This document shows, one piece after another, positions 34,812 to 42,281 of a stretch of 64,000 bases of DNA. The notes below the pieces were generated by a model. It saw only the letters and a program-made list of their open reading frames with translations. It was not told the origin of the DNA and did not search any database. The DNA lies in NCBI RefSeq assembly GCF_000758525.1, contig NZ_CP009241.1, forward strand, positions 3,658,001 through 3,722,000, read 5' to 3'. Source of the stretch: Paenibacillus sp. FSL H7-0357. Lineage in GTDB: Bacteria > Bacillota > Bacilli > Paenibacillales > Paenibacillaceae. Position 1 is the first letter of the stretch. Each line of letters begins with the position of its first letter. The position numbers were made by a program, and so were the translations under genes.

Positions 34812-35903
34812 ATGACTACATCCAAATGGCAGATGTTCCGTTTCACCGTTGTCTACCTCGCTTCACAAAGCTCTATGTTTCTGATACCCGGTTTACTCAC
34901 AACTTCAGGCTATCAGGGCTGGATAGCGATCATTGCAGGCTGTGCACTGGGGATGATTCCGCTTTTTTTTACTATTCAGGTGGGCAAGATAAAGCCTGGA
35001 GAGGCGTGGGTCGATTTTGGCAAGGAGATTATGGGGAAGTGGCTGCATGGGGGAATGGTTTTTCTTCTACTGATCTGGTGTGTTTATTTTGTCTCCTTTG
35101 ATATTGAGAATTTTGTATTGTTTTTTGGTGCTAATTATTTGCGCGAGACGCCACCGCTGTTTATTCAGATTGTTATTGGGCTGGTGATTATGTATACGGC
35201 TCACCTGGGCTTTTCGACGATAGTCTATATGACTGACGGGTTATTTCTGATTTTTCTCTTCTCCACTGCGCTCAGTTATTATATATTTATCCCAAATGCC
35301 GACTACTCAATGCTCCCTGCCCTGCTCCATTACCATGATCCCGGGATTGCTTTCAAGGATTCAATCACGACAATGTCCTGGTTTGGGGGATGGACGGTGT
35401 TTTTGTTCGTTGCCCCGGATCTCAAAATCGACAACAAAATGCAGAAACGGCTGATTGTTGCGGGGATTAGCGTAATGCTGACCGTACTGGCTGCATGGCT
35501 GATAACCATCTTGAATTTTGGTCCACATTTCGGCAAGGAACTGCAGTTTCCTTATTTGCAATTGATCCAGAGTTCCTCACATGATGATCTACTGGGTAAT
35601 TCGGACCCGATTCTCATCGGATTATGGTCTGCTTCAATGTTTATACACAGCGCTTTTTTGATATATGTAGCGCACAAATGTGCTTTGTACTTGACCAAAC
35701 AGAAAGCAAAAAAAGTGATGATCCCTTTCCTGACGATCGGTTCGATCACAATTGCCTATCTGTATTCGCTCAATCTCACTCAATACAATAAGAATTACAA
35801 TGCCTTTGGCACTGTGATTATTTGGCTGATTGTGGAGTGCATCCCCGTGTATTACTTCATTATTGCTTTCATCCGCTCCAAGATAAGTACGGCGTCCAAA
35901 TAG
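34812..35903 (+). CDS. GerB-type endospore germination permease
   Basis: A 363-aa integral membrane subunit of the APC-like GerAB family. ATG at 34812 has AAGGAG at 34801-34806; an upstream ATG at 34791 directly abuts the gerC-type stop. Ten membrane helices are expected, with a typical start WQMFRFTVVYLASQSSMF and the GlnxxSxM..PG motif as SSMFLIPG. The gene order A-C-B is common in Paenibacillus and Bacillus. The subunit binds the amino acid or sugar germinant. Confidence 0.92.
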   Translation: MTTSKWQMFRFTVVYLASQSSMFLIPGLLTTSGYQGWIAIIAGCALGMIPLFFTIQVGKIKPGEAWVDFGKEIMGKWLHGGMVFLLLIWCVYFVSFDIENFVLFFGANYLRETPPLFIQIVIGLVIMYTAHLGFSTIVYMTDGLFLIFLFSTALSYYIFIPNADYSMLPALLHYHDPGIAFKDSITTMSWFGGWTVFLFVAPDLKIDNKMQKRLIVAGISVMLTVLAAWLITILNFGPHFGKELQFPYLQLIQSSSHDDLLGNSDPILIGLWSASMFIHSAFLIYVAHKCALYLTKQKAKKVMIPFLTIGSITIAYLYSLNLTQYNKNYNAFGTVIIWLIVECIPVYYFIIAFIRSKISTASK

Positions 35904-35997
35904 CCGCAGGAGACTTATCTATTATAAATTGGAGGCGCTTTCTGGTATGATTAGGAATTAATACATACCACTAAAGCGATGGGATGGTGCCTGATTT

Positions 35998-36975
35998 ATG
36001 AATCTTCAAGAAGCAACTCAATTAATAGAATCGATAAGAGTCAATCTGGCTAAAGTTATTGTCGGCAAAGAGGAAGGTGTGAACCTTCTGCTGACAGCCC
36101 TGCTCGCCAATGGACATGTGCTGCTGGAGGATGTTCCCGGCACAGGTAAAACACTGCTCGCCAAAACACTGGCCCGCTCGCTGGACTGCACGTTCAAGCG
36201 GATTCAGTTCACTCCGGACTTATTGCCCTCTGACTTAAGCGGAATTAATTACTATAATCAGAAGACCGGTGAGTTTCAATTCCGTCCGGGCCCGGTATTC
36301 GCCAGCATTCTCTTGGCCGATGAGATCAACCGGGCCACGCCGCGGACCCAGTCCAGCCTGCTGGAATGCATGGAGGAGCGGCAGATTACGATCGATGGTG
36401 TGACCCATGAGCTGGAAGCGCCGTTCCTCGTCATTGCAACACAGAATCCGGTTGACAGTCAGGGAACTTTCCCGCTGCCTGAAGCGCAGCTTGACCGATT
36501 TCTGATGCGGATAATGACCGGCTATCCAACCTTTGAGCAAGGGGTTGATATTCTACAGCGGTTCCGCCAGAACAATCCGCTTGATCAGACGACTGCGGTA
36601 GCAACCGCCCGGCAGATTCAAGAGATTCAGCAGCTTACGGCTGCAGTGAATGTCAGCGACGATTTGCTGGCTTATATGATTAGGATCGTCGAAGCAACCC
36701 GCACTGCACCGGGGATCAAGCTGGGAGCCAGTCCGCGGGCAGGCTTCGCCTTGCTGCGTGCTTCCCAGGCGTATGCATTGATTCAAAGCAGGAATTATGT
36801 GATTCCGGATGATATCAAGGCAGTGGCAGTTCCCGTCCTTGCCCACCGGCTGGTGCTGCAGCGCGGCCCGGGATCCCGGGAGGGGCAAGCCGTAGAGCTG
36901 GTACTCCAGAAGCTGCGCGAAGTGGAGGTTCCGGCAGAGCCGATCCCGGCTACAAGCGGCGGAAGGGTGGAGTAA
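35998..36975 (+). CDS. MoxR-family AAA ATPase
   Basis: A 325-aa MoxR AAA+ chaperone-type ATPase. Walker A is EDVPGTGKTLLAKTLA (about residue 43), Walker B ILLADEINRATP with the sensor-1 Asn in IATQNPVD, and an Arg finger in LPEAQLDRF. The C-terminal MoxR lid follows (KLGASPRAGFALLRAS). Ribosome binding site GGGATGGTG is weak. It is followed by a DUF58 gene 3 bases later and a membrane protein that overlaps that gene, a standard MoxR-DUF58-transglutaminase operon here without the transglutaminase. Confidence 0.93.
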   Translation: MNLQEATQLIESIRVNLAKVIVGKEEGVNLLLTALLANGHVLLEDVPGTGKTLLAKTLARSLDCTFKRIQFTPDLLPSDLSGINYYNQKTGEFQFRPGPVFASILLADEINRATPRTQSSLLECMEERQITIDGVTHELEAPFLVIATQNPVDSQGTFPLPEAQLDRFLMRIMTGYPTFEQGVDILQRFRQNNPLDQTTAVATARQIQEIQQLTAAVNVSDDLLAYMIRIVEATRTAPGIKLGASPRAGFALLRASQAYALIQSRNYVIPDDIKAVAVPVLAHRLVLQRGPGSREGQAVELVLQKLREVEVPAEPIPATSGGRVE

Positions 36976-36978
36976 GAG

Positions 36979-38067
36979 ATGGCACTGCCCTGGTTCATCC
37001 TCAGCACGCTCCTGCTGCTGCTGTTGATTTCTGCTGTCTATCAGCGACATGCGCTGAAGAAAGTCAGCTACACCCGCTATTTCTCGGCCAAAACCGCCTA
37101 TGAAGGAGAGCATGTGGAGATGGTTGAGGAGATAGCGAACAATAAGCTGCTCCCATTGCCCTGGCTGCGGCTGGAGTCCAGCATAGCCCGGGGTCTGGAG
37201 TTCGGCAGCCAGGAGAATCTAGGTGTCAGCAGCGGGGAGATTTATCAGAACCACGTAAGTATGTTTTTTCTGAGGTCTTACCGGCATATCAAACGTCGCC
37301 ATCAGGTCCGTTGTCAGCAAAGAGGCTTGTTCAAGCTGGAAAGCGTCACGATGACCACTGGAGACCTCTTTGGCATGAGCCGGAACAGCAAGGCGTTCTC
37401 CTTACAATTGGAACTGCTGGTTTATCCGGAGATTATAGACCTTTATGAGCTACCGCTGCCGATACACAGCTGGCTGGGAGAACTGCCGGTCAAAAGATGG
37501 ATTATTGAAGATCCTTTTCTGACGGCCGGAACCCGAGAGTACAGTCCAGGGGATTCGCTTGCGTCTATTAACTGGAAGGCAACGGCCAGAACCGGGCATA
37601 TGCAGGTGCATCAAAAAGATTACACCGCCGATTCGCGGCTGTTCCTCTGTCTGAATGTTGAGATCAGTGACTCCATGTGGAGAACCGTTACAGATAAGGA
37701 ACGGATTGAGCTGGGAATACGTTATGCAGCGACGATAGCAGAGTATGCAGTAGGGCACGGGATCGACACCGGGCTGCTTAGTAACGGGAGAATGGACGGT
37801 GGAGGTGAGCGGGAGCCGGTGACTGCAGACCCGATGGGCCAACTGGAGGATGTTCTGGGGCTCTTGGCCAGGCTGAACCTGGACAGGACGCTGCCCATGT
37901 CAAGACTACTGGAGTTAGTGGCTGAAGAAGGGCATAAAGATAATGATTATCTGATTATTACCTGTCACCGAGGCCCAGAGCTTGAGCTGGCAGCTGAGCA
38001 GTTAAGACTGCTGGGAAATGGTGTGGAATGGCTCGACATTCCGGATGAGGGGAGAGAGTCTGCATGA
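36979..38067 (+). CDS. DUF58 domain protein
   Basis: A 362-aa partner of the MoxR ATPase. Two N-terminal membrane helices are suggested by the start (LPWFILSTLLLLLLISAV). The DUF58 signature EYSPGDSLASINWKATARTG is near residue 195. The C-terminal von-Willebrand-like part is less clear. Its stop overlaps the next start (ATGA). The MoxR-DUF58 pair is thought to assemble or fold metal-binding or envelope complexes. Confidence 0.92.
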   Translation: MALPWFILSTLLLLLLISAVYQRHALKKVSYTRYFSAKTAYEGEHVEMVEEIANNKLLPLPWLRLESSIARGLEFGSQENLGVSSGEIYQNHVSMFFLRSYRHIKRRHQVRCQQRGLFKLESVTMTTGDLFGMSRNSKAFSLQLELLVYPEIIDLYELPLPIHSWLGELPVKRWIIEDPFLTAGTREYSPGDSLASINWKATARTGHMQVHQKDYTADSRLFLCLNVEISDSMWRTVTDKERIELGIRYAATIAEYAVGHGIDTGLLSNGRMDGGGEREPVTADPMGQLEDVLGLLARLNLDRTLPMSRLLELVAEEGHKDNDYLIITCHRGPELELAAEQLRLLGNGVEWLDIPDEGRESA

Positions 38068-39389
38068 ACACTGCTAGAGGTCCCCGAATGAAAGCGTCAT
38101 TGACTTTATGGTTGGCCTGTCTCATAGAATGGCTTCTATTTCTTCCGGTATGGGTTCTGCTTCAAAGCTACCAGCAGTCCGGGCAGGCTATCCTGCCATG
38201 GATGTACATTCTGCCTCTCCTGGCGCTGGCCGGGGTGCTGTTGCGGCATTTATGCAACCGGAAGTGGAAGCAGCTGCTTTCCGCTCTGCTACTGGGGGTG
38301 GCGTCAGGATTTTTATTCGGTGAGTTGTCCATTTTTGCACTTCCTTTTATCGCTTGCAGCGTGTTGTTTGCTTATCTGGGGATGACTGCCGCTTCCCGGA
38401 ATAACCGGAATGGAATGTACATTGCCGGAATTGCCGTTTATTTTACAGCTACAATCATCAATACCCGGATTCCTGTACTTGAGTCCAACCTGTCCTTGTT
38501 AACCTGGTGTGGAAGTCTGTGTCTGGTATTAGTACTGTTGGATACGAATACCAGCTTTCTTCGCTACAGCTCTTTTGCCGGTGAATCCGCGCGCCTGCCT
38601 GCAGGGATAAGACGACATAACCGGATGTTTGTCCTGCTGTTTATTGTCGTGGCCGGCTTGCTTGCGGCAGGCGGGGGCAAAGCTGTAGGCATGCTTCTAT
38701 GGAATACAGTCCGGATGTTTATGAACTGGATCATCGCGTTGTTTAACGGAACAGAGGAACCGATTCAGCCTGAAGCTGCTCCTCCGGCGCAGCCACTAGA
38801 GCTGCCTCCGGCCGAGACTCATGAACCGGGTTTGCTGGCAATGATCTTCGAAGTCTTGTTTTATGCCATTGGAGCGGCGGCAATTCTTGTTTTGCTTTAT
38901 TATGTCTTGCGTTGGCTTTACAGAAATACAGGCGGAGTGCTGCGCAGAGCACTGGATGCCCTGCTGTCCATGCTGCGGAGAGAAACGCCGCAGGAGCATA
39001 ATGCCTTTCAGGATGAAGAAGAGAGCATCTTCGCCTGGGGAAAGACTGTGCAAGGCATTCGGGATTACTGGAGCAGCCGGTTGAAGCTGCGCAGACACAG
39101 TGACCGCTGGGAAGGAATGAATGGAGGCCGTGAGCGGGTACGCTGGATGTATCGCCATTGGCTTAACAGCAATCGGAACGAAGGATATGAAGTGAAAGGA
39201 TTTCTTACTCCACAAGAGACGGGAGCGGATGTGGAGGAATGGACTGGCGGGAAGAACCGCCGCCATAATGGAGACAGCAATACCCCGGCAGTTCCTGAAG
39301 GTTTGCTTAGGCTTTACAATCAGGCGAGATACGGAGAGGAGGAGCCGCAGGCAGCAGAAGTCTCAGCTTTGAAGGACCGGCTGAAATAA
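38064..39389 (+). CDS. multi-pass membrane protein of the MoxR operon (DUF4129-like C-terminus)
   Basis: A 441-aa protein with about seven N-terminal helices (residues 12-210), an acidic Pro/Glu linker near residue 235, another helix around 260-285, and a soluble tail ending LRLYNQARYGEEEPQA, which is like the C-terminal DUF4129 helix found on the usual transglutaminase partner. The transglutaminase core with its Cys-His-Asp triad is not present. It is coupled to the DUF58 gene. Role inferred: membrane partner of the MoxR/DUF58 pair. Confidence 0.75.
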   Translation: MNTARGPRMKASLTLWLACLIEWLLFLPVWVLLQSYQQSGQAILPWMYILPLLALAGVLLRHLCNRKWKQLLSALLLGVASGFLFGELSIFALPFIACSVLFAYLGMTAASRNNRNGMYIAGIAVYFTATIINTRIPVLESNLSLLTWCGSLCLVLVLLDTNTSFLRYSSFAGESARLPAGIRRHNRMFVLLFIVVAGLLAAGGGKAVGMLLWNTVRMFMNWIIALFNGTEEPIQPEAAPPAQPLELPPAETHEPGLLAMIFEVLFYAIGAAAILVLLYYVLRWLYRNTGGVLRRALDALLSMLRRETPQEHNAFQDEEESIFAWGKTVQGIRDYWSSRLKLRRHSDRWEGMNGGRERVRWMYRHWLNSNRNEGYEVKGFLTPQETGADVEEWTGGKNRRHNGDSNTPAVPEGLLRLYNQARYGEEEPQAAEVSALKDRLK

Positions 39390-39394
39390 TTCTC

Positions 39395-39469
39395 ATAGAT
39401 AGATTCCAAACATTCTCTGTAGTCACGGCCAATCCCAAAATAGAAGAATTATAAGTTCAATCTATATAG
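39395..39469. repeat. dispersed ~75-bp repeat, copy 2 of 3
   Basis: Left end ATAGATAGATTCCAA, a 28-bp core (39418-39445, TGTAGTCACGGCCAATCC at its start) and right end AAGTTCAATCTATATAG (39453-39469). The core is 27/28 identical to 58448-58475, and the right end is the exact complement of the left end of that copy. Ends are imperfect inverted repeats, MITE-like. Confidence 0.6.
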
Positions 39470-39494
39470 TTGGATACGAAGAGGAGTGGAGAGG

Positions 39495-39902
39495 ATGGCC
39501 CGGTATTTGCGCGGGGAGCTGGCAAAAGAGGCAAACGTGAATATTGAAACACTTAGATATTATGAGAAGCACGGGCTGCTTCCGGCACCACAGCGGACGG
39601 CATCCGGTTACCGGCAATATACGCATGAGACATTGAATCGAATCGTCTTTATCCAGAATGCCAAGTCTTGCGGGTTTACGCTGAGGGAGATCAAGAAGGC
39701 ACTGGTGAGGTCGGCAGACGGAAGTATCGGGATCGCTGATTTTATCGCAGTTATTGAGCAGAAAGTCATCAGCATTGACCTCGAAATATCAAAGCGGGAA
39801 AAGACGAAGGCGCTGTTAGGCGATCTGAAGAGCAACCTCGAATCTGCCGAGAGACATCCGGGGGTGCAGGAAACCTTGCATATTCTTAAGATGGAGCCAT
39901 AA
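39495..39902 (+). CDS. MerR-family transcriptional regulator
   Basis: A 135-aa regulator. ATG at 39495 with GAGGAG at 39481-39486. The HTH and wing are LRGELAKEANVNIETLRYYEKHGLL and ASGYRQYTHETLNRIVFI (given in parts: ETLRYYEKHGLL), then the dimerisation helix. The C-terminal effector region has only no conserved Cys cluster for metal sensing; the last Cys is in NAKSCGF. Next gene is an alpha/beta hydrolase whose promoter has the elongated spacer typical of MerR activation. Confidence 0.92.
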   Translation: MARYLRGELAKEANVNIETLRYYEKHGLLPAPQRTASGYRQYTHETLNRIVFIQNAKSCGFTLREIKKALVRSADGSIGIADFIAVIEQKVISIDLEISKREKTKALLGDLKSNLESAERHPGVQETLHILKMEP

Positions 39903-39926
39903 AGAACCCGGAATACAGATTGCCTC

Positions 39927-39958
39927 TTGACTGTGTACCATACTACAGGGTTTACAAT
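39927..39958 (+). promoter_or_regulatory. MerR-type promoter of the hydrolase gene
   Basis: TTGACT (39927-39932) and TACAAT (39953-39958) are separated by 20 bases, with a central dyad ACCaT...AgGGT. Over-long spacers with such dyads are diagnostic of MerR-activated promoters. Confidence 0.6.
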
Positions 39959-39990
39959 CCAGACAAAACCTTGTAGGAGGAATGAACAGG

Positions 39991-40968
39991 ATGCAGACAC
40001 CGATCGAACAGCTTCAAGCCATGAAAAGTTTCTTAAAACAAACAGGCGGCAATTTGGGAAAGCCGGCAGAGCAAATTCGTTCTGAAATGGCCGAAGCCGC
40101 CAAGCAATTGCCGGCGCTTCCGGGTGATGTACAGGTGAAGCCGGTAACGACCCGGCAGTTGACTGGTGAATGGGTCATCGCTAATTGCATTGAAGCGGAA
40201 GGAAGAAAACGAGCAATCCTATATTTTCACGGGGGAGGGTTTATCTCCGGGAACTGTGAGATCTATCGTGATCTGGCGGCAAGACTATCTTCAGCCTGCA
40301 GTGTTCCTGTACTTACAGTGGAATATAGGCTTGCCCCGGAGCACCGTTATCCGGCCGCAAATGAAGATTGCCTCAATGCATACCGCTGGATGCTGGCGGA
40401 GGGATATTCGCCGGATGACATTATCCTTGGCGGCGATTCGGTAGGGGCCACTCTGGCCTTGATGACAATGATCAGTGTGCGGGATGCAGGGGAGAAGATG
40501 CCAGCAGGGGCGTTTCTGCTCTCGCCGCATAGTGATCTCGTACATTTGGACGGATATTCTTATGATAGCCTGGCTGATTCAGATCCAACGGGGAGCCGGG
40601 AGGGCAATCAGAGAATTCTGGAGGATTACTTAGGCGGTTCTTCCGGGGAGAAGCCTGCGATTCTCTCTCCATTACGGCTCTATCTGCACGGTTTGCCCCA
40701 TCTGTATATTCAGGTTGGCGATCAAGAAGTGCTGCTCAGTGATGCGGAACGTTTGGCCGATCGTGCACGTGCTGATGGAGTAGAGGTTACGCTGGAAGTA
40801 TGGGAGAACATGTGGAGTGTGTTTCAATTCATGGCCGCACTGCTGCCCGAAGCGCAGCAGGCGATCATGAACATCGGCAGCTATACAGGGGGAATCTGGG
40901 GGAAAACAGCTAACTTGCCTGATGACAGCAATCACGGGGGAGTTACATTAACAAGCGCAGAAGCATGA
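39991..40968 (+). CDS. HSL-type alpha/beta hydrolase lacking the catalytic His
   Basis: A 325-aa alpha/beta hydrolase of the hormone-sensitive lipase family. ATG at 39991 with AGGAGG 10 bases upstream. The oxyanion motif HGGGF (LYFHGGGFISGN), nucleophile elbow GGDSVGATL and acid region VGDQEVLLSDAERL are intact. The usual catalytic His, in the family motif with M-x-H-V-F, is Ser: the segment reads WENMWSVFQFM at 40801-40833 (AGT codon). Such a protein may be a non-catalytic or altered esterase. It overlaps convergently with azlD by 26 bases. Controlled by the upstream MerR-type promoter. Confidence 0.85.
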   Translation: MQTPIEQLQAMKSFLKQTGGNLGKPAEQIRSEMAEAAKQLPALPGDVQVKPVTTRQLTGEWVIANCIEAEGRKRAILYFHGGGFISGNCEIYRDLAARLSSACSVPVLTVEYRLAPEHRYPAANEDCLNAYRWMLAEGYSPDDIILGGDSVGATLALMTMISVRDAGEKMPAGAFLLSPHSDLVHLDGYSYDSLADSDPTGSREGNQRILEDYLGGSSGEKPAILSPLRLYLHGLPHLYIQVGDQEVLLSDAERLADRARADGVEVTLEVWENMWSVFQFMAALLPEAQQAIMNIGSYTGGIWGKTANLPDDSNHGGVTLTSAEA

Positions 40969-41269
40969 GTGAGAGAACCCCGGTAAGCACGGTTCCCAGC
41001 AAACTGCGCGTCTTTATGGCCACCCAGAAGGTGGGCAAGGCGGCGATCAGTTCCACATTGGAAGACAGTGAAGTGAATTTGCCTTCCTCAATGAACAGCT
41101 CCTGGGCGACGAGCGCCGACATAATCGCAATGGGTACATAACTCAACCAGCGCATCCCCCATTCGGGAATGGAGATCCGGCTTAGCAGCATCATCGGAAG
41201 TACCCGCGGAATGAACGTAACCAATGCGGCTCCGAAGATAATCAAGAAGATATCCAGTCTTATTTCCAT
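40943..41269 (-). CDS. azlD: AzlD-like branched-chain amino acid exporter, small subunit
   Basis: A 108-aa protein with four hydrophobic segments (about residues 4-22, 40-60, 70-87, 89-107) and the family motif FIPRVLPMMLLS. It overlaps the AzlC gene by 10 bases and the hydrolase gene tail by 26. Forms with AzlC an exporter of branched-chain amino acids, as in B. subtilis. Confidence 0.9.
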   Translation of the reverse strand: MEIRLDIFLIIFGAALVTFIPRVLPMMLLSRISIPEWGMRWLSYVPIAIMSALVAQELFIEEGKFTSLSSNVELIAALPTFWVAIKTRSLLGTVLTGVLSLMLLRLLM

Positions 41270-41997
41270 TTTTGCATCACCATCCCTATCGTAGGTGCAA
41301 TTAGAGCTGCAGCGATCACGCCGAAATTAGGCGACCACAGGATGGAGACACCGACCGTAACCACTACGGCAATAGCTCCAACTATAAGATCCAGTGCATA
41401 TTTGTTCCTGCTCAGTATGGTCAGCACCAGTAGTCCTATGAACATAGCCGGAAGCGCGAAGTCCAGTCCCCACTGCTCCGGGCTTGAGATCCATTGTCCC
41501 AGAACAGCACCTGCGAGGTTCGCGAACAACCAATTCAGGTAGGCGGTGATATTGAGTCCATGCATCCATTTCTCGCTGATGTGTTTTTTTCTCGCACTCT
41601 CCTGAATGGCGACGCCAAAGGTTTCGTCGGTTAAGAGTGCGCCTATCAGCAGGTTTCTCATGGGTGTGAGGTGGCGGAAATAAGGGGACAACGCAGCACT
41701 TAACAGCAGGTGGCGCAGATTCACAAGCAGGATCGTAATGATGATGCTGGCCCCCGTGCTTCCTGCGGCTATCATTCCCGCCGCGATGAATTGGGCGGAG
41801 CCGGCATAGAGAATGATGGAAATCATAGCTATTTCAGCGATGGAAAGACCGGCCGTTTTCTCGACAACCCCGGCGGCAAAGCCGATACTTAAATACCCGA
41901 GCAAAGTGGGGATACAATCCTTAACTCCCTGCAGGAAGCTGTCCTCCTTGCCCTGCGCGTCAAGTGTTTCTGACGCCTGTACAGGCTCCAGCTTCAT
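41260..41997 (-). CDS. azlC: AzlC-like branched-chain amino acid exporter, large subunit
   Basis: A 245-aa protein with about six membrane helices. The family signature GYLSIGFAAGVVEKTAGLS (part), SIILYAGSAQFIA and LTDETFGVAI are present. The start has AGGAGCAACC upstream on the minus strand (42008-42001). Operon with AzlD by a 10-base overlap. Exports leucine/isoleucine/valine or analogues such as 4-azaleucine. Confidence 0.92.
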   Translation of the reverse strand: MKLEPVQASETLDAQGKEDSFLQGVKDCIPTLLGYLSIGFAAGVVEKTAGLSIAEIAMISIILYAGSAQFIAAGMIAAGSTGASIIITILLVNLRHLLLSAALSPYFRHLTPMRNLLIGALLTDETFGVAIQESARKKHISEKWMHGLNITAYLNWLFANLAGAVLGQWISSPEQWGLDFALPAMFIGLLVLTILSRNKYALDLIVGAIAVVVTVGVSILWSPNFGVIAAALIAPTIGMVMQKWK

Positions 41998-42227
41998 GGT
42001 TGCTCCTCCTTTTTATCAATGGAATCATCAAGATGAAATGAAATCAGATTATATTAATATCTAATAATTAACGGTGGTTTGCAAGGATATTGTTCCTGAA
42101 AAACCCGAAAATGAACCTGCCGGTGCTCTGTATGAGGCATTGTGAAACAAGAAAGTCAGCGAAGAAGTGACTGATGGAGATCATCCATCTGCTTCAAGTA
42201 ATGTAATCTGTGCACTAACTTCACGAA

Positions 42228-42263
42228 AAAGTCCCGCTGCAGATAGTTCTGCAGCGGGACTTT
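42228..42263 (-). terminator. intrinsic terminator
   Basis: Perfect 15-bp stem AAAGTCCCGCTGCAG / CTGCAGCGGGACTTT and a T-run on the minus strand, ending the GH42 gene. Confidence 0.92.
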
Positions 42264-42281
42264 CAAATTGTATTTATCCTA

